A DNA stretch of 64,000 bases from Telopea speciosissima (lineage: Eukaryota > Streptophyta > Magnoliopsida > Proteales > Proteaceae). Shown in pieces: positions 47,204 through 58,365 of this stretch. The stretch's first letter is position 1. Every line of letters begins with the position of its first letter. Position numbers and translations under genes: made by a program. The notes under the pieces were generated by a model. It saw only the letters and a list, made by a program, of their open reading frames with translations, made no database searches and had not been told where the DNA came from. The DNA is taken from assembly GCF_018873765.1 (NCBI RefSeq), contig NC_057925.1:7017568-7081567 (forward strand), written 5' to 3'.

Positions 47204-47542
47204 TGTCTATGCAATAAGGCAAAATAAATCAAAAAGTTAGTAAAAATCAGCTAGGGAGGGTCTGATGATAAGAGAGCGGAATTCCTATGATAACATCCAA
47301 AATCTTCAAAAGGAGAGGAACCAAGTGCCAAGGCCAAGAGATTTTTGGAACAGATGTCATTTCGTGGACGTAGAAAATCATGTCGAGCCACATTAATCCT
47401 TTCGTTTATGTGATTGTTTGTTTGTAATTTTCATTTGTTTTACATATCGTCATAGGTTTTTTATTTCTACACACCATTGATGAGGGATCCTTATCATGTA
47501 CGAATTCTAACATAGTCAGAATATATAACATCATATCAGAAG
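47204..47542. other. intergenic stretch after the duplicated block
   Basis: This is the unduplicated sequence that follows the tandem repeat. I recognise nothing in it. Confidence 0.5.
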
Positions 47543-47552
47543 GGTTATTATC

Positions 47553-47740
47553 GGATCCAGATACTCTACTATCGAGCTGCCCGGAAGGACCGTGCTGCCT
47601 ACACATGGTGCTGCGCCCAATGACCGCCTTACCCCCACTCGGGCAAGGCATTTGGGCAGGGGTAAGGCGGACATTGCGCACAGCACCGTGTCTGGGCAGC
47701 ACGATCCTGCCGGGCAGCTCGGCAGTAGAAGATCCAAATT
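47553..47740. mobile_element. GC-rich foldback MITE with about 10-bp target duplication
   Basis: The arms are inverted copies of about 65 bp or more (GAGCTGCCCGG, GTGCTGCC, CCGCCTTACCCC in both). GGTTATTATC occurs at 47543-47552 and 47741-47750, a 9-10 bp duplication pointing to the Mutator superfamily. The transcript would form a long hairpin. Open frames on the minus strand here are shadows. Confidence 0.85.
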
Positions 47741-47760
47741 GGTTATTATCCTCTCCAATT

Positions 47761-48224
47761 CTTAAAGCTTGACAGTGCGGTAGTGTTAGGTGGAGATGCC
47801 GACACGTGACAGCTCGGACATCCAACGATCCCAACTCAACATAACCAATTCCTAAACCATATTTTTTCTTTTTTTATATATATATAATCATTTGAATTGG
47901 AATTAGCTTTATACTTTCCCTCTTTAAGTAAAGTAAATGGTAGAAACAAAGCAAAGCAAGGTTTACACAATGTGTGTGTATATGTTTCATCACTCTTACA
48001 CCACTTACTATATAATCATGGATGTTATGTAAACACATGCTCTTATTATATCTTCTTAATGTTTAATGTGAAGGCAACTAATGCATAAACTTAAGAGGGT
48101 TCATACCATTTTTTATTAATTTAGATTTTTTTCCAAAATTTTCCAATTTGGGACAATAGTGGGTTAGAAATATTTGGAAATGTATGGTTTGTCCTTTCTT
48201 CATGAATGGTTTGTCTTATCCTCA
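47761..48224. other. AT-rich intergenic stretch
   Basis: Nothing was recognised apart from short T-runs and a TATATATA tract near 47876-47886. Confidence 0.5.
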
Positions 48225-48604
48225 GTATAATATACCATTTAAAATAAACCAAAATATGAGGTGGGCTTGGAGTTTTGTAGATTAAAATTAGATTCTGTTT
48301 AATCAACCTTAATTTAATAATAGTGATATATATACACCTTCAAATCTTTGTATGGTTGCAAAGATTGTTTAAGCAATCCCCAAAATATATAAAGAGAATC
48401 CATATTTGTTGCATGTATAATATACCATTTAAAATAAACCAAAATATGAGGTGGGCTTGGAGTTTTGTAGATTAAAATTAGATTCTGTTTAATCAACCTT
48501 AATTTAATAATAGTGATATATATACACCTTCAAATCTTTGTATGGTTGCAAAGATTGTTTAAGCAATCCCCAAAATATATAAAGAGAATCCATATTTGTT
48601 GCAT
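48225..48604. repeat. two near-identical 190-bp tandem copies
   Basis: The unit at 48225-48414, starting GTATAATATACC and ending CATATTTGTTGCAT, is followed immediately by a near-perfect copy at 48415-48604. Such identity means very recent duplication, or an assembly duplication. Confidence 0.93.
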
Positions 48605-48819
48605 CAGGTGGTGATTGGTGGTATTGGTTTCATGTATAAATAGGCAATTCATACGGGACAAGAGGAAAATCCATTAAAGGGTACCCTCTACATTAAATTG
48701 TTTATGAATGATAATTGGTAGTTGAATACCAAATGACAAACCCCACCCTAAAATAAATTAAAATAAAAATAAAAAAGCAACCAACTTTAAAGGAGAACTT
48801 ATCATGCAAGAGATCTCAC

Positions 48820-50062
48820 TGTAGACACTGATTTTTTGTCACCCCCTAATTGGCGATGATGACAACGGGACATGGACGATGGACGATGTACTCTCCCTCT
48901 TTTTAGACCCAAGATACCTGACACATAAGACCAAGAACCATACTGAGCACAAAATGACCCATTTTAGGCCCAAAAACAAGAAAAAATGGCACTGCGTTCC
49001 CACGGTACCGTGGACTCTTCCCACGGCACCGTGGGGATGTGTACCGGATTTTCACGGCGCCATGAGGGGGTGTGACATCAGTCTGCTGACGTCACCCACA
49101 GTGCCGTGGAGGACTTATCCGGCCAGGAGAGAGAAGGGGTCCCTCCCTATAAATTGGAGGGTCCCCTCCCACATTTCCCAAGGAATTTTGGGTGGAGAGA
49201 CCCTCCCCAAATGATTCCTAGCCTCTTTTCCTCTCTTTTCACCCTCATTTCTCCTCCTTCTCTCATGAGAGTGTGAGTGCTTGAAGTTTTCTTGTGACGG
49301 ACAGATCCTTCGATTGTCCCTCTGAGTATAGAGCGCTTTTGCTCCTTGGCGTTGTTATCCCGTCTGTGCACGGATAACCATCAAAACTCCTTTATTACAG
49401 ACGTTATTCTGTCTGTTTACCCCTCTCCAAATCATTTGAAAGAGCCGTTACTCTGCCGAGAAAGAATCGGCGTCAGTCCATTCGTCTATCTCCCCTGAGC
49501 CAGGGAAATACAACCATACAGGTATAATTACTGTGTTTTTGTTGATTCAATGTAGTCCTTTCATATTTCATCGTTTTAGTCCGCATTTATCATATATGTA
49601 ATGTAGTTTATTATGCTTTAGTTCAATTCATAGCATCTGAATGTAGTTCATAATATCCTCCATCCCCGAAATAAAAGAGAGAGAACATTCGTCCTTATGT
49701 AGCATCTAACACAGAGAGACCGGCTTCGGCAGGGCGAGGTGGGTGCCTAACACCTTCCCACACTCGTAACCTGACCCCTTACCCGAACCTTTAGCCGGAC
49801 CATATGGAGTCACGTAGCCCGATTCCGCTTACAACGGATAGGGCTACACTTAATGGGTCCTAGGCCCTAACCCTAAGTAGCGACTTCACATTACATTAAC
49901 ATATTTTAATGCATGATCCCAATCCCCTATTTATCAATATTATACATTGATAATATTATCCATATCCATGTACACACACACCATACATCTCCCAAAACCC
50001 TTTGTCGCCATATACCATAAGGGCTGAGGAAACCCTCGTCCCGAGGGACCACGGTACTTACA
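48820..50062 (+). mobile_element. solo LTR, probably Ty3/gypsy type
   Basis: It starts TGTAGACACTGATTTTTTGT, a start typical of a widespread plant gypsy LTR, and ends GGTACTTACA. The 5-bp target duplication CTCAC lies at 48815-48819 and 50063-50067. A TATA box (CTATAAATTGG, 49147) lies in the first third, and the downstream block with GGGTGCCTAACACCTTCCCAC is typical of the end of this LTR class. No internal region is present, so the element was reduced to one LTR by recombination. Confidence 0.85.
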
Positions 50063-50067
50063 CTCAC

Positions 50068-50209
50068 CATTTCAATTTTTCTTACATTTCTGTGGTTGTG
50101 GTGGTGGTGGTTATTGTTTCATGCAAGAACTTATCAACCAAGTTTTCGCTTTCTGTTTTTTGTTTTGTTGGTATAATTTTTTTATGTTTTTTAAATTTGG
50201 GTCAAAATT

Positions 50210-50252
<43 letters not shown>

Positions 50253-51310
50253 TTTACCAGTCCAATCTAAAAATTAAAAACAAAAAAAAAAAAAAAAATT
50301 CGACTATCACATACAATTTTTTTAAACATTACCTCGCAGAGCCTTAGTGTTATTGGTGAAGCCAGATTTTGATTCAAATTGTGCGGTTGAGATCTTCAGA
50401 GGGTCATTTCAGCCTCGAAACGATCTTGAATTGCCAAAAAAATGCGTACTTTATTGCCAAAGGCTGGGAGTTGTGTTAGGCTCGTCAAGATCTACGAAAC
50501 GGTATATTTTGTGATATACGTTATGTTTTGGTCCGATCCCATCCGGTTTGGCAATTTCTAGGTCATGGGGTTTTCTTGTATTTCCTCATGTTAGGGCTTC
50601 TCTATATAATGTTCATATCTCTGAGAGAGCTGTAAGAGTGGTTTTGTAACATTTTCAAAGAATAGTGAAATTCGTTCTATTGCTCGACCGTGGATGTAGC
50701 TTTCCATCTTGGGGGTAAACCAAGTAAATTTCTGATGGTGTGTGTTGCTTGTTCTTCTCTGTTTTTTGTTTTTCTTCTGTAAATCGCCATTTTAGGCGTT
50801 GTTTTCTTAACACTTAGCGATTCTAGGGTTTCTTGAAATGAATTGATCATGTCAGATTGGCTAGAATCTATCAACCAATTCACCGATTTGATACTCAATT
50901 TTTGAAACTTATATATATAGTTGGCTTATATATATATTTAGACACAAGATTAATGACCATAAGATCAAGCAAAGAAAAGAGTTGTACTTTTAGGCTATTA
51001 TTATACAGGTGACAGTGGGGCATCATCATTAAAACGTGATAAATGTGATTAGCTTTTTCTTACTTTAAAGAAATTTAAAACTCATTTAAGCCTCCCATTA
51101 TATAAGGATTTGGTTTCTGGATCAAAGCCTAACCTTTATGGTCCTCCTCAGGCTTTGTGTGGGGTCTAATGAAACTGGACAAAAAACGCAAAAGAAAAGA
51201 TGGGACTCGACAGTCATGACTCATGAGTGAGAGACAAGGGGAATCGAACCAATCCATCCCACACAAAGCCCAATATTGGGGTCAGAGGATTGGATTGGCC
51301 GCCCAAAGGG
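50068..51310. other. intergenic stretch with poly(T) tract
   Basis: It contains a 40-base T-run at 50212-50251 followed by an A-run. Between about 50400 and 50840 there is an LTR-like segment, listed separately. No gene is seen. Confidence 0.55.
50400..50840 (+). repeat. degenerate LTR-like fragment
   Basis: A TATA box (CTCTATATAATG, 50600) is followed by GTGAAATTCGTTCTATTGC, then CCGTGGATGTAG and AACCAAGTAAATTTCT. This series is familiar from the R-U5 part of plant copia LTRs (CCGTGGATGTAGG...GAACCACGTAAAT). Ends and target duplication were not found, so it is a fragment. Confidence 0.45.
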
Positions 51311-51822
51311 TAGGGGTATCAATCGATTGGTTCAGATCGGCTTCGATTTGATTTTATTGGTTTCAGTGTGAGAATGAGTGAGTTCAAAACATGATCCAAT
51401 AAAGATGCATCAGATTTAGTTTGGTTTCGATTTCTAATTGGTTTACTATTGGGTTGGTTTCGTTCTTCTATATTTTATACACAGAAGTATGAAAAAAAAA
51501 CATTTTTTTTTTTTGGGAAGCAATTTTCTGTACGGGAGTGTGGTCTACGTCAGCACTCCCATGTGTCTATTTCTCTCCTCCTTAAAATAAGGGGGTAAAA
51601 GTGTCTTTTCACATAGGGAGGAGAGAGATAGACTCATGGCAGTGTTGGCGTAGGCCACATTCCTAGACAGATATCTTTTCCCCATATTTTTTTTTTATGA
51701 ATTTTGGATTGGTATTGGTTTCGACGTCACAAAACCCTAGTCCGAAACATGATTCAATAAGTTCATATCGGTTTCGATTTGATTCAATTTCGGTCGATTC
51801 AAGCTAGGTTTTGACACCCCTA
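51311..51822. mobile_element. hAT-type MITE (TAGGGGTGTCAA family)
   Basis: The left end TAGGGGTATCAATCG and the inverted right end TAGGGGTGTCAAAAC are the classic ends of a plant hAT MITE family. The flanks CCAAAGGG and CCAATGGT match at six of eight bases, a decayed target duplication. Another foldback lies inside it. Confidence 0.75.
51515..51683. mobile_element. foldback MITE nested in the hAT MITE
   Basis: Arms of about 58 bp pair with some mismatches (GTGTGGTCTACGTCAGCACT on the left, ATGTGGCCTACGCCAACACT from the right strand), both followed by CTCTCTCCTCC. The flanks are T-rich, so a target duplication cannot be judged. Confidence 0.7.
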
Positions 51823-52379
51823 CCAATGGTGCCACCCTTAGGGGATGGGAGGCGGTGCAGGTTACGAGTGCGTAACTTTGTGAGGATTTGATCCACTAAC
51901 CAAACCTAAGGTATGTTCTTAAACAATTTATCTTCCCACAACTATATAAAGCAAAGTTCAAGCATACAGTATACATAATTAGATTCGAGCAAAAAATAAA
52001 AAAGTATACATAATTAGACATGAGATCGGCTTCCATCGATTCTAATTAGATTGATCGTAATCAGTTCGAAATCGGATGGTATCCAATGAAAAATCCTAAA
52101 AATGAGAATAAAGCAAAAGAAGAAAATATTTCTCAAAATCTATGGTTATTTAGAATTTGGGCATGAGTTCTTTGTCGGGAAGCGTAACCCCTATCGGTGC
52201 ATGGGGGTGGGGATTTCCACCTTTCATTGGGCCGGGGAAGGGCGATCATTCCCCCCACCCCCTCCCCTAACTATGTCTGGATGTGGGCAGTACACTCCTC
52301 CACAGGAACTTTTCTTCTTAAAATATTTTCATTCTAAAAATTTGGAGATCTGATCTTACTTGTATGTTTTGTGATATAA

Positions 52380-52930
52380 CCACTCTTACCTGACCATTGA
52401 CGTACTGACACGTGTCATCCATTCAGGTTAGGTCGGCCCGGCCGACCTGAATTTAGGAGTATCTAAACCCAAGTAGATCGGTAGGACGTGGCAACCCGAA
52501 CGGAATTGAGAATGATGATCAGATCGGTATAACCATGATCGATCTGAGCTTCAGATATCCATCAACCAGCCCACACGATGAGGACAGGATCGCTTCACCC
52601 ATGTCACGTAGACAGCGTGAACTAGGGTCATGCATCTGGGATGACCCTCCGGACAGGTGTCAACACAGGCAGAGCTCCACCCATGCATCCGCTAGATCGA
52701 AGTAACGGTTTGGCATCGACGAAGAGCCTATGACGGTCTAAGACATAGAACCTATAAATAACCAGGCATCACTTAGGTAAAGAGGATTGAATTAGCTCAA
52801 GTTTTTACCACCTAGAGATTATCTTTGTACGCGATCTAATTTTGGCATCGGAGCTCATTCCGCCAACTCAGACCGGCATTCCTCAGCCCGAACTTACTGT
52901 TTTGTAGGATGGTTCGACCCCAGATGAGCA
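52380..52930 (+). repeat. probable Ty3/gypsy LTR fragment
   Basis: GC-richer than its surroundings. A TATA-like CCTATAAATAACC (52749) is followed about 100 bp later by TTGGCATCGGAGCTC, a motif typical of the R-U5 part of plant Tat-type gypsy LTRs, and by CTGTTTTGTAGG. No matching ends or target duplication were found. Confidence 0.5.
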
Positions 52931-53600
52931 AGTCCAGATCACATCATAATACTTAGCTTTGCAGATTTCTTTATTATCATAAGTGATGCAACTTTTTACT
53001 CCTTTTGATGGGAATGAATTCTGCATAGTATATGGTGCTCCACAGACTGAAGATTCTTTTAACCTTTTTCCTTCCCTTTCCAAATATATGTCTGTGGCAA
53101 GTGATAATAAAAATGTGAGAGATGACTTCCTAGAATGAAGATTCTTCCACCATTATAGGGAAGAACTCTATTATTGGAATTTCTGGATGGCAATTGGAAA
53201 TTTATTTAACTTTCCAGAGGTGAAAAGGCCAAGCATTTCCTTGTGTCAGAAACTATTTTGTTATTTAATTCCTCCTTTTTGCTTTATTTCTTCTTTTGTT
53301 TTTTTGGTAAACCTTTTTGCTTTATTTCAATTTCCGATGGTTTCATTATTCAATCCCCCACACGTATTGTTCACTTCCACCATTATGGGGAGTAGGACCC
53401 GGTTCGTTCTACTATCATTTAATTAATAGATTAAAAAAGAGGGAAGAGATTTGCTGCTAGGATGCGTGGCTCCTGCATGTGTGCACACAAGCATCCAATG
53501 CAAGGGGTAGGATGGTCTTTTTCTTGTGAGAAAATAGTAACCAAATAACCACCAAGATTTTTCTTACCAATTTGTAAAATAATTAACTTAATTTGAAACT

Positions 53601-53632
<32 letters not shown>

Positions 53633-53732
53633 TCCATTAGAAAGAAAACCTTATAAACCAAGACTTACAAATATGAAGAAAGACAACTTTATACTTAAGA
53701 CATTGTTTGGTATGCATTCTTGTTTTGGAACG
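52931..53732. other. AT-rich intergenic stretch
   Basis: No gene was recognised. An (AT)n tract followed by T-run lies at 53603-53635. Confidence 0.5.
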
Positions 53733-53735
53733 TTA

Positions 53736-53873
53736 GGTTGTGTTTAATATGTATTCTTGGAATGTATTCGAGGTCGATTTCACATTCTCGAATGATAAAA
53801 ATAGTTGTTTTTATTGTCCAAAAATGCAAAATCGACCTAGAATACATTCCAAGAATGCATACCAAACACAACA
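53736..53873. mobile_element. Tourist-like MITE with TTA target duplication
   Basis: The ends are GGTTGTGTTTAATATGTATT and, inverted, TGTTGTGTTTGGTATGCATT; TTCTTGGAATGTATTC and AGGTCGATTT are paired inside the arms. TTA flanks both sides (53733-53735, 53874-53876), as in Harbinger/Tourist elements. Further TTTGTTTGGYATRCATTC-like scraps lie just outside on both sides, suggesting nested or neighbouring relatives. Confidence 0.8.
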
Positions 53874-54556
53874 TTAAAAACTTTGTTTGGCATACATTCC
53901 ATTCTCAAATCCTTGGAATTCGAACACGGTCAAGAATGCAATCATAGGGGAGAAATTTAAAAGGAAGGAATAAGAAGTGAACTTTGACAAGATTGTAGTG
54001 ACGAGCTCCAACTTCCATACAAGTGAATTCACCTTCAAGTGTTGCATCAGACTGGAAGGTTGTTATCCCTTAGTATCCCCTTTGGTATTATTCTCTACGT
54101 CGCCCACTCTCAAACAGCTGCCCTCCCAGAGCTCATTTCCGTTACTCATTTAAGGTTTTCTTCCTCATCACTATGCCTAGTGAAGTATAACGTTTCAGTA
54201 TTTGTCACATGACAATATATGGGTTAGTCCATATGATAGAAGGTGAGGAGGATTCTCTTTTTTTATAATTTCAACTTAAAATGAGTAGAGGAAATAGTTA
54301 AAATTACAAATGATGTCATTTTGTGTTTTATATTCATCTTCATTTGATTACCTTTTGATAATTTTATTAAAACTTTGAATTAGAGTCTGAGCAACTTCCC
54401 TTGTTTATTTTAGATTAAAATTTGGTCATTGAAATATACGTAGCGTCCTCTATCACATGGACTAACACATGTATACAAAATGGCAAATAATGAAGCGTTA
54501 TAATTCAAAATTGAGCATAATGACAACCTAAAAATACCCAATTATTGTGACCCTTG

Positions 54557-55860
54557 GTTTTTTTGTTTTTTTTAATGGTGAGAAAATAAAAATATATAAA
54601 AGAAGGATAATAAAGTCTGTACAATGTTATCATACAAAACAAAGTCATGCTGCTTATCAGCTACATGTCTAGTTAAGATGTTAGTGAACTCCCAAATATG
54701 GGCATTCTTTGTGATGGTGAAGGGAATGTTAGAACTTGACTTTGATACTTTCATCCATAGGGGGATCAAACTCCAAAGCCGCACCGCTGTAGTTGAGGAT
54801 AGAATAATATCCTTGTTGCAGCAACAAATCTCCTTGATCTTATAACCTAGTTGTGAAGAATGATCCAATCCCTGGACAAGACCAAAAAGTTCGGTCTCCA
54901 AAATCCTTTTAGTTCCCAAAAAAACTGCAGTTATTAAAATAATATGTCCTTTCAACAAAATGGAATATATCCACCCTGATCTCTTCAAAGGATGATAAGT
55001 TATTCTTATGCAAATCAAAATAGGATAATGTAATATAGACAATGAATCCAGGCAAGATAATAAAAAGTTTTCACATCAATGCAGGATAAACATCTCATAG
55101 GATTAAGTGGGGGAAGGGGGTAAAATAGTCAAATCATATAACCAAGTATGAGTATTGTTGATGACCCACATAGGATCAGGTTTAACAGATTCATGTATCA
55201 CCTTATTTCTGGTGCCAAATGAAATAACAAGTTATAATAAAAACCAAGAACAACCATCTAGTAGACGCCTTATCTAGGTGTTTATAAGAGAGAAAAGAAA
55301 CACAAAGCTAAACCATAGAGGAGTGGAAGAGATACTCCGTTCTCAATCCCAAGGGGCTTGCCACCCATATATGCTTAGACCAATCACATGAAAGGAAGAG
55401 GTGCTAGATGGATTCAACCCAAGATCCACAAAATACACAACAAGAATCGATCTGGGTCCATTTTGAGAGAGTCGCTTTGACAGAGATCCATGCATGTAAA
55501 ACACGCCAAAAAAATAGTTTGAATTGTGAGTGAATAGGAAGCTTCCAAAGAAAGCGCTACCAACATGAGTCTCTAACTTGTTTAGACGGTCTCAAAGTAG
55601 ATTGAATAAAATCGACTGCTAAACTAGTAGTGAATCTACCATATTAAGAGATAGAACATCTCCAACCGTCTGCAGTGTTAGTTAAAGTCAATTTAGAGCA
55701 AGCAAATACATAACATGTCGGGAGAAAGGAAGGGATGGAAGATATATTCAATCTATTATTATCAAAGTAACTACAAACAAAATCCGTTTTGAAATCATCA
55801 TGCAAAAAATAGTTGAACAATAGCCTGGAATTGATTTCACCACGGGTCAATCCAGAAAAA
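54557..55860 (-). mobile_element. LINE 3' fragment (zf-RVT and RNase H-like remnants)
   Basis: The minus strand reads FKLFFWRVLHAWISVKATLS, then CCVFCGSWVESI, HLFLSCDWSKHIWVA, the zinc-binding domain that follows reverse transcriptase in plant LINEs (Cys-Cys-His-Cys). Nearer the low-coordinate end, KNAHIWEFTNILTRHVADKQ resembles the end of the LINE RNase H domain (N.VAD). T-runs at 54556-54575 on the plus strand would be its poly(A) tail. Several stops and frame changes are present and the reverse transcriptase itself is absent: a 5'-truncated dead copy. Confidence 0.75.
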
Positions 55861-57016
55861 AAGAGGTTATGTGATCACCAATTTGGCAAAACCTTATTTT
55901 TTAGGGTTGATGGCATACGCTATACTATTCCACGAGCAAAACCTTTTTTTTTTTTTGGCATACCTTAGGATTGAAAGTGGGTGTGTGGTTCTTATTCCTA
56001 TTTTGCAAAGACCTTTTTTTAGACTCGAACCCACGACTACTAGATAGTAATAGAACGGCAACAAGGTTAAAACTATGAATCAATAATAAGAACAATTTCA
56101 AAAAAAAAAAAAATATATATATATATATATATTTTTTTTTTAATTCAATACTGTTTTGAAATGTCCTGTATTGGCTGAGGGCGATTGAAATTTGATTGGA
56201 CTTGATCGGAATCAGATTAAATCAAAATAAGTGATGTTAATTAAGCTGTCCAATCTCAGAATAGATTCTATTTCTAGAGCACATTCTGAGACAATTCTTC
56301 TCCATCTATTGTTTTATATTTTACGCGCTAGACGCATAATCTACTTTGAAAATGCATATCAAGCAAAGCCCAAAATTAAGAACAGTCACCAACTTAATTA
56401 TTTTAAATAACACGTGTCATAATAAAACCCATGTTCAAGATTCCAGAGATCTTAAAAATAGCAACTAATAATTTCTTTTTCACAAAAAAAATATGTATAT
56501 ATATTGGGTGCATTCCCTCTGTCACACACAGACAGATAGAGAGAGGAACATGTGCCAGTACTTAATAAATTTTTTTAAAAGAAAAATCTATGTTCCAAAG
56601 GATTTAAAATTGTCATTTTTGAAAATGATTTCTGAATAGGGAATGAGTACCATCTTGACTATGACATTAATTAATATATGAGACTTCATCCATGATACCT
56701 GATTTTTTTTCCATAAAAAATGATACCTGATTTTTGTTTTTTTTTTCTTTTTTTTTTTTCTTTCTTATTTATTAGGAAAAGGAAAAAAAAAAAAGTTAAA
56801 TAGATACAAGAAAACACTAATGCATACCAAGACATTGAAAGGGCATCAAAAAGTCAAAAACAAAAATAAGAAAAGAAAACTCATTGAATATTTCTTTTCA
56901 AATTAATAGTTTTTTTTTTATGATTGAATTTATATCATTATAGGTGAAGCAGAAGTGAAGAGAGAATCTCTTCATCTATGATGATTTGATGTTATGATTA
57001 AATTTAGGAAAGAATG
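55861..57016. other. AT-rich intergenic stretch with a degenerate MITE
   Basis: An (AT)n tract lies at 56114-56131. Around 56250-56368 the minus strand resembles the Tourist-like element at 33330 (TTATGCGTCTAG, AATAGATGGAGAAGAA, CAGAATAGATT), an older relative. Nothing else was recognised. Confidence 0.5.
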
Positions 57017-57133
57017 AGATTTTATCCACTGCTATACTCATCGTGCGGTGCTGCAAGTGTCATGTGTGTCATGTGGGGCCCATTGTGCACACATGGCACC
57101 TATAACACCACACAATGAGTACAACAACGCTGC
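57017..57133. repeat. imperfect GC-rich foldback
   Basis: TACTCATCGTGCGGTGCTGC on the left pairs with TACTCATTGTGTGGTGTTAT from the right strand, and both arms contain CATGTGTG near a GGGCCC centre. It resembles the foldback at 60786. Target duplication not found. Confidence 0.55.
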
Positions 57134-58039
57134 ACTTACAACAACGAACAATGATCCGAAAGAAATCTCTTCAATATGTGCCACACAGATCCATCATAAA
57201 AGGGTGGCCCCTTTCTCAAAGGCGTTGAAGGGTACTCAGAAACATCATCTGTAAAATATTTTCTTGGTCCATGCAACCCCCTTTGTTCTTGATTTGACTT
57301 GAGAGATATATTGTCCAACAAATTAAGAGCACACTAAAAAACATTATTTCATGATTGAAATTTCTGTATTTTATATGTTTGAAATGTGCAGATCACTTTT
57401 TCCATCCAACGTATCATTCTCATGAACATCAATTTCAAGGACTAGCTAGGACTTAAAATAACTTAACTCACACTTTTAGATTTCCAACTACCCTAAAGAA
57501 TAATTTAAAGTCTTTCACTTATAATATAAGAAAATATCTCTTCAGTCTTCACAGGTTGTTTAAGCAGCTTTTGTCTAACACATTGGTTTTCTTTTATGTG
57601 GATACAGGATTTTGGCCATTATGATTATTGGACAAATAAGATATGGTCTAGATCAAGTATCTGTTTTTTTCCTATTTCTTATAATTTAAATTACTGCAAG
57701 CTATTTTCAAAATTATTGACATTTCAATATCCTTCAAATTATGCCTTTGTAAGTTTTTGATCGATACATCAAAAGCTCCGGAACTGATAGAACACGTTAA
57801 ATTAAATTTTTTAACCTTTCTCATACTAGGTTGATCCAATCTAACACTCATACACTAGAATGGATCCCATTAAACACATAACAGCTTTATTTTCTCCACA
57901 TGGAATATGCACTCTAACCATTTTCAAATGGTTGAGGCTCACAAAGACAACAAGTCTGCAAAGTTTTGTCATTAGCTTTAGTTACCACATGGCCAGGGAG
58001 AGAGATACCCAAATATATGGATACATGCAGCCCTTGGAT
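57134..58039. other. AT-rich intergenic stretch
   Basis: No gene or repeat boundary was recognised. Confidence 0.5.
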
Positions 58040-58365
58040 TATGGGTGTCAATCGATCGATTCGATTTGGTAAGGTTTGGTCTGGTTTAGAATTAACATGT
58101 ATAAATAAGAAAATTAATGAAAAATCCTAATTTTTTATGGGTTCCGATTTCTTATCAGGTTACTATTGATCTAGTCACATTTTCATATCGTGTTTGGTTC
58201 ATATTTTGATTGGTCTGTGCATTTTTTTTGTTCCTATCATTTCGGTTTCTATAGATCCCATAAAACCCCAACCCAAAACCAAACCACTAAGGAACAATTC
58301 GCTCCAAGCTATACCTATCGATTTCAACCGATCCAATCGATTCGGACTTAACTTTGAGACCCTTA
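58040..58365. mobile_element. hAT-type MITE, older copy
   Basis: The left end TATGGGTGTCAATCGATCG and the inverted right end TAAGGGTCTCAAAGTTAAG are variants of the TAGGGGTGTCAA terminus seen at 51311. Flanks CCTTGGAT and CCATGAAG match at five of eight bases. No coding sequence. Confidence 0.6.

Noticed and set aside
47406-47834. 142-codon minus-strand open frame
   Set aside because: It spans a GC-rich foldback MITE; both strands are open because of the inverted arms.
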